Shown here: piece by piece, positions 4,688 to 10,124 of the stretch | How positions within the stretch are numbered: the stretch's first letter is position 1 | Layout of the letters: each line of letters starts with the position of its first letter | DNA from: Dysgonamonadaceae bacterium | GTDB lineage: Bacteria > Bacteroidota > Bacteroidia > Bacteroidales > Azobacteroidaceae | NCBI GenBank assembly: GCA_031261015.1 | Contig: JAISKG010000212.1 | Coordinates: 1 to 10,124 of the forward strand | DNA length: 10,124 nucleotides | Reading direction: 5' to 3' | Notes under the pieces: model-generated | Told to the model about the DNA's origin: nothing | What the model saw: only the letters and a program-made list of their open reading frames with translations | Database searches by the model: none | Position numbers and translations under genes: made by a program

Positions 4688-6612
4688 TGAAACGCTGGAT
4701 TTATCTGTGTATTTTCGTCTGGATAGCTATGAACGGCAAAACGCAAGAAAAAATATTGACTTTGGAGGACTTGCTCCCCGGAGGAACTACGTATGAGCAA
4801 TTTAAACCGAAAGCGGATTACGACAAACAATGGAAAGAAGAGCCGAAAGCCTTCGACAAAAAAGACGAATGGGAAGAAACCGCTTTAAGTCCCGACGGCC
4901 AAACCATTGCCTACATCATCGCCAATAATTTATATATTCAGGATAAAAACGGCGAATCGCGAACGGTCGCGGAAGATGAGAACAAAGGAATCGTCTATGG
5001 TCAAGCCGCCCATCGCAACGAATTTGGCATTGATAGCGGAATGTTTTGGTCGCCAAGCAGCCGATACTTAGCTTTTTATCGTGTCGATGAAACCCAAGTG
5101 AGCGATTATCCGCTGGTCGATATTTCCGCCCGCGAAGCACAATTAAAACTCATCAAGTATCCGATGGCCGGCCGCACAAGTCACGAAGCAACCGTCGGCA
5201 TTTATTCCCTCGATTCGGGGAAAACCGTTTATTTAAAAACCGGCGAACCGAAAGATCATTATTTGACGAATATTGCTTGGGATCCTTCGGAAAAACAACT
5301 GTATATCATCGAATTAAACCGCGAACAAAATCATTTGCAATGCAATCGTTACGACATTCAAACCGGCGAAAAAACGGCCACCTTGTTTGAAGAACGAAAC
5401 GAAAAATACGTCGAACCGGAACATCCGCCCTTGTTCGTCAAAAATGCGACGGATCAATTTATTTGGCAAAGCAAACGAAACGGTTACAATCATATCTATC
5501 TGTACAACACCGACGGAAAATTACTGAAACAGCTCACAGCGGGCGCGTATGACGTGACTAAAGTCCTCGGCTTCGATCCAACGGGAAAAGAACTCTTTTT
5601 CGTTTCCAACGAATCGAATCCGATTGATTTTCAGGTTTATAAACTGAATTTAAAAACCGGAAAGAAAACGCAGTTGACGTCCACGCCCGGCGTTCATTCG
5701 CCGAAATTAATTCGCAACGGAGAATATATTGTCGATTGCTATTCCAATCAAACTACACCTTTAAATGTGGAGTTGATTACGACTAAAACCGGAAAAATCA
5801 AACGCTTGGCCTCGGCCGAAAATCCATACAAAGAGTATTTGCTGCCGGAAATTTCACTTGGCTCAATCCGGGCGGCCGACGGAAAAACCGATCTTTACTA
5901 CCGCTTAGTTAAGCCTTTGCATTTCGATGAAACAAAAAAATATCCCGTTGTGATTTATGTTTACGGCGGGCCGAAAAGCCAAATGGTGCAAAATTCATGG
6001 CTGGGCGCCGTGCGTGGCTGGGATTTGTACATGGCACAAAAAGGTTATATTGTGTTTACACTCGACAATCGCGGCACAGCCAATCGCGGTTTGGATTTTG
6101 AAAACGTGATTTACCGTCATGCAGGCATTAATGAAACGGCCGACCAACTGTGCGGCGTGGATTTCCTGCAATCGCTGCCTTACGTGGACAAAGACCGGAT
6201 CGGCGTTCACGGCTGGAGTTACGGTGGATTCATGACTGCCAACCTGATGCTCCGTCATCCCGAAGTTTTCAAGGTGGGAGTCGCCGGCGGCCCCGTCATC
6301 GACTGGAAATATTACGAAGTGATGTACGGCGAACGCTACATGGATACGCCCGAAGAAAATTCCGAAGGATACGAGGAAACCAACATGAATCGCCTGGCCG
6401 GCAACTTGCAAGGCCATTTCCTGCTCATCCACGGCGATGAAGATCCGACGGTGGTTTGGCAAAACAGTCTTTCGTTTCTGAAAGCTTGTATCGAGGCGCG
6501 CACTTATCCCGATTATTTTGTGTATCCCGGTCACGGACACAACATGCACGGACGCGACCGTGTCCATTTATACGAGAAAATCACCCGTTATTTTGACGAT
6601 TATTTAAAGTAA
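4684..6612 (+). CDS. ptpA: PtpA-like prolyl tripeptidyl/dipeptidyl peptidase, S9B, short N-terminus
   Basis: A 642-residue secreted serine peptidase of family S9 (DPP IV clan), expected in the periplasm or outer membrane to release short peptides ending in proline. Residues 1 to about 20 form a signal peptide. A beta-propeller region follows, then an alpha/beta-hydrolase domain from about residue 400. The triad is complete: Ser512 in GWSYGG, Asp587 in [11 protein letters not shown], His619 in PGHGHNM. Spacings of 75 and 32 residues equal those I recall for Porphyromonas gingivalis PtpA (Ser603, Asp678, His710). Glu113 in HRNEF and Glu545 in YEVMYGERY match the glutamates that bind the substrate amino end. 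The protein is about 90 residues shorter than PtpA, all lost before Glu113. Tripeptidyl versus dipeptidyl activity is uncertain. Start may be ATG 4684 or 4687; 4684 overlaps the previous stop. purD starts 4 nt after the stop. Confidence 0.88.
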   Translation: MMKRWIYLCIFVWIAMNGKTQEKILTLEDLLPGGTTYEQFKPKADYDKQWKEEPKAFDKKDEWEETALSPDGQTIAYIIANNLYIQDKNGESRTVAEDENKGIVYGQAAHRNEFGIDSGMFWSPSSRYLAFYRVDETQVSDYPLVDISAREAQLKLIKYPMAGRTSHEATVGIYSLDSGKTVYLKTGEPKDHYLTNIAWDPSEKQLYIIELNREQNHLQCNRYDIQTGEKTATLFEERNEKYVEPEHPPLFVKNATDQFIWQSKRNGYNHIYLYNTDGKLLKQLTAGAYDVTKVLGFDPTGKELFFVSNESNPIDFQVYKLNLKTGKKTQLTSTPGVHSPKLIRNGEYIVDCYSNQTTPLNVELITTKTGKIKRLASAENPYKEYLLPEISLGSIRAADGKTDLYYRLVKPLHFDETKKYPVVIYVYGGPKSQMVQNSWLGAVRGWDLYMAQKGYIVFTLDNRGTANRGLDFENVIYRHAGINETADQLCGVDFLQSLPYVDKDRIGVHGWSYGGFMTANLMLRHPEVFKVGVAGGPVIDWKYYEVMYGERYMDTPEENSEGYEETNMNRLAGNLQGHFLLIHGDEDPTVVWQNSLSFLKACIEARTYPDYFVYPGHGHNMHGRDRVHLYEKITRYFDDYLK

Positions 6613-6616
6613 AACG

Positions 6617-7888
6617 ATGAATATACTACTATTAGGCTCCGGAGGCCGCGAACATGCGCTGGCGTGGAAAATCAAACAAAGTCCGAAAACGGATCAATTA
6701 TACATTGCACCGGGAAACGCGGGAACGGCGCAAGCCGGCGTGAACGTCGCCATTTCAGCCACCGATTTTCCCGCCTTGAAACAATTGGTTTTGGAAAAAC
6801 AGATTCAATTGGTTGTCGTTGGCCCCGAAGATCCTTTAGTCAAAGGCGTTTACGATTTTTTCAAAAATGATTCCGAATTGAAAAATATTCCGGTCGTCGG
6901 CCCTTCGCAAGCCGGCGCACGATTGGAAGGCAGTAAGGATTTTGCCAAAGCCTTCATGATGCGACACGAAATTCCGACTGCACGTTATTTGAGTGTAACG
7001 AAAGCCACTCTTGCACAAGGAATTGAATTTCTACGTTCCTTGCAGGCTCCTTACGTCCTCAAAGCCGACGGATTGGCGGCAGGCAAAGGCGTGCTGATCA
7101 TTCCCAGTTTGGAAGAAGCCATCCGCGAATTGGAAATCATGTTGAACGGAAGTTTCGGTAAAGCCAGCGAAACCGTTGTGATTGAAGAATTTCTATCCGG
7201 AATCGAATGCTCGGTATTTGTGATGACCGACGGAAACTCCTATAAAATTCTTCCCGAAGCCAAAGATTACAAGCGCATCGGCGAAGGCGACACCGGCTTG
7301 AATACCGGCGGAATGGGCGCTGTTTCACCTGTCCCGTTTGCCGACAAAACATTTATGCAAAAAGTCAAACAACGGATTGTGATTCCAACCATCGAAGGAT
7401 TGAAAAAAGAAAATATTGACTATAAAGGATTTATCTTTTTAGGATTAATCAACGTCAGCGGCGAACCTTTCGTGATCGAATACAATTGCCGGATGGGCGA
7501 TCCCGAAACGGAAGTCGTCATGCTTCGCATCCAATCGGATTTTGTCGAACTTTTGACGGGAGTTGCCGACGGTACGTTAAACGAAAAAGAATTGACGGTC
7601 GATCCGCGCAGCGCGGTAACCGTGATGTTAGTTTCCGGCGGCTATCCCGGCGACTACGAAAAAGGCAAACCGGTTTTCGGCTTGAACGAAACGGCAGGCA
7701 GCTTGATTTTCCATGCGGGCACGACCGAAAAAGGCGGGCAAATCGTCACCAACGGCGGCCGCGTGATCGCCGTGAGTTCGTATGGCCATAACAAAGAAGA
7801 AGCTTTGCGGCAATCTTACAGCCAAGCGGCTGTTATTCAATTTGAAGGGAAATATTACAGAAACGATATTGGTTTTGATTTAGCATGA
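6617..7888 (+). CDS. purD: Phosphoribosylamine-glycine ligase (GAR synthetase)
   Basis: A 423-residue ATP-grasp enzyme that joins 5-phosphoribosylamine and glycine, with ATP, to give glycinamide ribonucleotide in de novo purine synthesis. The N-terminal domain starts with the GSGGREHA loop (7-14) and has VVGPEDPL further on. The ATP-grasp region shows [11 protein letters not shown] (149-159), [17 protein letters not shown] (222-238) and the metal-binding [12 protein letters not shown] (288-299). The C-terminal domain is complete, and the length is normal for the family. It follows the peptidase gene by 4 nt, and its stop codon overlaps the start of the next gene by 4 nt. No other pur gene is in the window, so it depends on genes elsewhere for the pathway. 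The product is cytoplasmic. Confidence 0.96.
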   Translation: MNILLLGSGGREHALAWKIKQSPKTDQLYIAPGNAGTAQAGVNVAISATDFPALKQLVLEKQIQLVVVGPEDPLVKGVYDFFKNDSELKNIPVVGPSQAGARLEGSKDFAKAFMMRHEIPTARYLSVTKATLAQGIEFLRSLQAPYVLKADGLAAGKGVLIIPSLEEAIRELEIMLNGSFGKASETVVIEEFLSGIECSVFVMTDGNSYKILPEAKDYKRIGEGDTGLNTGGMGAVSPVPFADKTFMQKVKQRIVIPTIEGLKKENIDYKGFIFLGLINVSGEPFVIEYNCRMGDPETEVVMLRIQSDFVELLTGVADGTLNEKELTVDPRSAVTVMLVSGGYPGDYEKGKPVFGLNETAGSLIFHAGTTEKGGQIVTNGGRVIAVSSYGHNKEEALRQSYSQAAVIQFEGKYYRNDIGFDLA

Positions 7889-8799
7889 ATCTTCAGCAAT
7901 TTCATAAAAGTTTCGTCGTCAAGCGGACAGCTTTAGTTGTGACGATCCTCGTTTTTATCTTCTCGCGCTTCCTGCAGATGACGGAAGCCAATCAGTTGAT
8001 TTTGTGGGGATCCACGATTATCGAAATCAGCACAGCTTTAGGATTATTGTTTTTATCCAACCGGTTTATCAATATCCGGCACCGGACGTTGTTACCGGCA
8101 GTTTTTTATTTGCTGTTGATGGGAGCGGGCGCATCCTCCTTTGAAAATTGGGACATCTGCATTGCGAGCGTTTGCATGCTGTTCTGTCTTTTCTTCTTAT
8201 TTGCTTCGTACCAGCAAGTTTATTCGCAAGGATCGGCGTTGAATATCGCGTTGATACTGACGGTCGGAAGTTTTGCTTGGCCGCCGTTGCTCTGGTTTTT
8301 TCCGGTCTTCTGGTACGGAATGTACCAATTCAAAAGTCTGAATTTCCGTTCGTTTTTTGCAAGTTTGATTGGATTTCTCGTCGTTTATTTATTCATTTTT
8401 ACTTGGAGCGTTTATTCAAACGATTTGAGTTTCTTTTGGAACAATTTACCCGATTGGCAGGATTTAATTCAGATACAATCTTTCTATTTTACCATCGGGG
8501 AATACGTTTTGCTTGGTTATCTGGTAATTTTGTTGATTTCATCAGGATTTAATATTTTCATCTCCCGGATTTCCGAAAAAATCAAAGTATTGAAAACCTT
8601 GAGTTTCCTATACTTGGTTTGTATATTGGTGTTTGTCGCTCTCTTTCTGCAACCTAACGGAAAAGATGAATGGTTTGCCATTCACTGCATGACTTTATCT
8701 TTCCTGGTTTCCGATTTGTTTACGGTGGCCGATAAAAAGGCTACGACTTGGGGCATGTTCATTACCATTCTGTTTTTGGTGACATTATTTTTTATATAA
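7885..8799 (+). CDS. Multi-pass inner-membrane protein of unknown function (DUF6427-like)
   Basis: A 304-residue very hydrophobic protein with roughly eight to nine membrane-spanning stretches separated by short loops, and no signal peptide. Examples are around residues 17-33 ([13 protein letters not shown]), the GLLFLSN and FYLLLMG segments, a [16 protein letters not shown] stretch followed by [16 protein letters not shown], and a hydrophobic C-terminus. Length, topology and position behind purD suggest the Bacteroidetes family DUF6427; this is from memory of that family and I see no diagnostic catalytic motif. Aromatic-rich helices could fit a transport, lipid-modifying or undecaprenyl-phosphate-linked role, but nothing in the sequence decides. 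Its ATG overlaps the purD stop (ATGA), so its translation is probably coupled to purD. It is the last gene of the + strand block. Confidence 0.75.
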   Translation: MNLQQFHKSFVVKRTALVVTILVFIFSRFLQMTEANQLILWGSTIIEISTALGLLFLSNRFINIRHRTLLPAVFYLLLMGAGASSFENWDICIASVCMLFCLFFLFASYQQVYSQGSALNIALILTVGSFAWPPLLWFFPVFWYGMYQFKSLNFRSFFASLIGFLVVYLFIFTWSVYSNDLSFFWNNLPDWQDLIQIQSFYFTIGEYVLLGYLVILLISSGFNIFISRISEKIKVLKTLSFLYLVCILVFVALFLQPNGKDEWFAIHCMTLSFLVSDLFTVADKKATTWGMFITILFLVTLFFI

Positions 8800-8801
8800 C
8801 T

Positions 8802-8826
8802 AAAAACCGGAGGCTTTCACCTCCGG
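8802..8826 (-). terminator. Rho-independent terminator for the DUF805 gene
   Basis: On the - strand CCGGAGG pairs with CCTCCGG (8807-8813 and 8820-8826, 6-nt loop) and is followed by TTTTT (8806-8802), the intrinsic terminator pattern. On the + strand the hairpin is followed by CTATAAAT with no T-run, so termination of the operon from the other side is less certain, though the hairpin could protect the 3' end of that mRNA. A small AGCGC/GCGCT inverted repeat lies nearby at 8839-8851. Confidence 0.75.
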
Positions 8827-8876
8827 CTATAAATCCTAAGCGCTACGCGCTATGTTATTCTACCTAAAAATAATTC

Positions 8877-9242
8877 TTATTCCCCTTTCGGATTGGGGCC
8901 CCATTGGTTTTCACCCGGTTGACTGTTGGTTACAAAAAGAACCAATATCCAAATCCAGCCGACAATCGGAATCAAAGCAATGAAGTACATCCAACCGCTT
9001 TTACCTACATCATGCAATCTTCTAACTGCCACTGCAAGACCGGGAATAAAAACAGCCAAAGAATACAAAGAAGAGAACATACCGCCGGAGCCATTAGCTG
9101 CTGTAGTGTGACAAAGTTTATCCAAACCGAATGCAACACAAGCAAAGATTACATTAAACAAGGCAAACATCCAAAACTCTTTTCTTCTGGCTCTGCCCTT
9201 AAAATCGACATACTGTTTTAATACTTTCAAATACCAATTCAT
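8877..9242 (-). CDS. DUF805 family membrane protein
   Basis: A 121-residue inner-membrane protein of the DUF805 family (YhaH/YhaI-like in E. coli), for which no biochemical function is established. It begins with the family's typical WYLKVLKQYVDFKGRARRKEF. Three or four membrane helices follow (FWMFALFNVIFACVAFGL; a second in SLAVFIPGLAVAVRRLHDVG; a third in GWMYFIALIPIVGWIWILVLFV). It also has the hallmark RRLHDVGKSGW between helices and a hydrophilic tail, SQPGENQWGPNPKGE, a common ending in this family. It is full length. It faces the + strand operon tail-to-tail and lies 130 nt downstream of the glycosyltransferase gene on the same strand. A promoter-like element at 9327-9334 suggests it has its own transcript with a leader of about 75-80 nt. 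Confidence 0.92.
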   Translation of the reverse strand: MNWYLKVLKQYVDFKGRARRKEFWMFALFNVIFACVAFGLDKLCHTTAANGSGGMFSSLYSLAVFIPGLAVAVRRLHDVGKSGWMYFIALIPIVGWIWILVLFVTNSQPGENQWGPNPKGE

Positions 9243-9263
9243 ACGATTAATTATTAATTAGTT

Positions 9264-9284
9264 CCAAAAAGTATGGCCTTTTGG
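9264..9284. repeat. Small inverted repeat in the DUF805 leader
   Basis: CCAAAA (9264-9269) and TTTTGG (9279-9284) can form a 6-bp hairpin with a 9-nt loop in the untranslated leader of the DUF805 gene, about 21 nt before its start codon. The stem is AT-rich and weak. I do not recognise a riboswitch here. Confidence 0.35.
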
Positions 9285-9326
9285 TTTTGCCCCGGTTTGT
9301 ATGGTTGCCGGACTCCATTGCGATTG

Positions 9327-9334
9327 CAAATATA
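9327..9334 (-). promoter_or_regulatory. Candidate -7 promoter element for the DUF805 gene
   Basis: Read on the - strand this is TATATTTG followed by CAATCG, matching TANNTTTG and resembling the element at 72-79 and the one at 1508-1515 in its downstream bases. No -33 TTTG is found at the expected distance. Confidence 0.45.
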
Positions 9335-9372
9335 GAAAAAAGTTTTGAATCGTTAACGTCGTTTTATAAAAA

Positions 9373-10124
9373 TTATACAACATTTTTGAGGGTAGCAGCA
9401 TAACCGGTCACTGCACGAGCAAAATACTCCCACGAAAGATGTTGTTTTTCCAGCCGGATCTTGCTAATAAAATCTTCCAAATTGCCTGCAAACATTTTTT
9501 CGATGCCTGCAGCAATGCTGGCTCCGTCGGCAGGACATACGCGGCCTGTACCCGGCGACTCAAGAGTGGCGCGCAACGATCCGACATCGGTCGCTAATAC
9601 CGGCGTTTCAAAATGATAGGCAATCGGAATTACGCCGCTTTGAGTGGCTTGCCGATACGGCAAGACCAGCAAATCGGCCGCCGAGAAAAAGCGGAAGACT
9701 TCCTCATCGCCGATATAACGATCGAAAACTTGGATCCGTTCGCGAGCCGGCGAGGCCTCTATTTGCTTCCGGTAAGAATCGAACGATCCGTAAGGTTCCC
9801 CGGCAATAATCAATTGATACGACGAATCGAGGGAAGCCATCGCGTCGATCAATAAATCCAAACCTTTGTATTCGCGAATCAAACCGAAAAACAGTAGATT
9901 CTTTTTTCCGGTTTCAAGTTTCAAGGTTTCCTGCGCAATGGCTCTTTCTATTTTCACGCCGAAATGATCATACAACGGATGCGGATGCAAGAGATAAGAC
10001 GCTTGCGGACAAAGCGAAAGCAAATCGGCTTTCACAATTTCGCTCATCACCACAAAACCCTGGCTTTGCTTGAAAAACATTCGTGTCAACGGTCGATCCC
10101 AAAAATACGGTTCGTGTGCAATTG
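9373..10124 (-). CDS. Glycosyltransferase family 4 (GT4), N-terminus outside window
   Basis: The C-terminal 249 residues of a GT-B fold glycosyltransferase of family GT4, which transfers a sugar from a nucleotide-sugar donor, typically in capsule, LPS O-antigen or exopolysaccharide synthesis at the cytoplasmic membrane face. The visible part begins with IAHEPYFWDRPLTR, the end of the first Rossmann domain. It continues with FVVMSE, then the second-domain start LLFFGLIREYKGLDLLIDAM, AADLLVLPY, and ATQSGVIPIAYHFETPVLATDVGS, which covers the donor-binding loop. The C-terminus ends normally in TLKNVV. The frame stays open through the right edge with no stop, so the in-frame TTG near 10089 and ATG at 10080 are internal and not starts. 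Acceptor and donor sugars cannot be told. No hairpin terminator is evident between its stop codon and the DUF805 promoter element. Confidence 0.9.
   Translation of the reverse strand, partial: IAHEPYFWDRPLTRMFFKQSQGFVVMSEIVKADLLSLCPQASYLLHPHPLYDHFGVKIERAIAQETLKLETGKKNLLFFGLIREYKGLDLLIDAMASLDSSYQLIIAGEPYGSFDSYRKQIEASPARERIQVFDRYIGDEEVFRFFSAADLLVLPYRQATQSGVIPIAYHFETPVLATDVGSLRATLESPGTGRVCPADGASIAAGIEKMFAGNLEDFISKIRLEKQHLSWEYFARAVTGYAATLKNVV

Overview
The window looks like chromosomal DNA from a member of the Bacteroidetes, most likely Bacteroidales. Four things point there. The secreted S9 peptidase matches the Porphyromonas prolyl tripeptidyl peptidase type. There is a FISUMP-domain lipoprotein. 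Several gene starts are preceded by the Bacteroidetes -7 promoter element TANNTTTG instead of a sigma70 box. Start codons lie in AT-rich sequence without a clear Shine-Dalgarno motif.

Layout. Positions 1-704 hold no convincing protein gene. This stretch is dense in short palindromes, including two diverged copies of the same hairpin repeat, and carries the best-matching Bacteroidetes promoter of the window (308-339). A single AT-rich FISUMP lipoprotein gene follows (705-1361). From 1508 to 8799 lies a seven-gene block on the + strand: KdsC-like phosphatase, Maf nucleotide pyrophosphatase, ArgB kinase, THUMP-domain RNA methyltransferase, PtpA-like S9 peptidase, PurD, and a multi-pass membrane protein. 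Most of these genes overlap or sit within about 20 nt of each other. The exception is a 103-nt gap after argB, filled by a 70-bp palindromic repeat of a widespread bacterial type. On the - strand are a DUF805 membrane protein (8877-9242), with a rho-independent terminator between it and the convergent block, and a GT4 glycosyltransferase (from 9373) that runs off the right edge.

The seven-gene block is mostly housekeeping: LPS sugar synthesis, nucleotide-pool cleaning, arginine and purine biosynthesis, rRNA modification and periplasmic peptide breakdown. Tight spacing, not a shared pathway, argues for co-transcription. The points most worth a second look are the structured repeats at the left with an apparently paired base change, the promoter there with no recognisable gene behind it, the repeat inserted in the operon, and a PtpA homologue that is about 90 residues short in its N-terminal propeller while keeping all catalytic residues. 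I found no defence system, CRISPR array, tRNA, rRNA or insertion sequence, and nothing that I can defend as a new multi-gene system.
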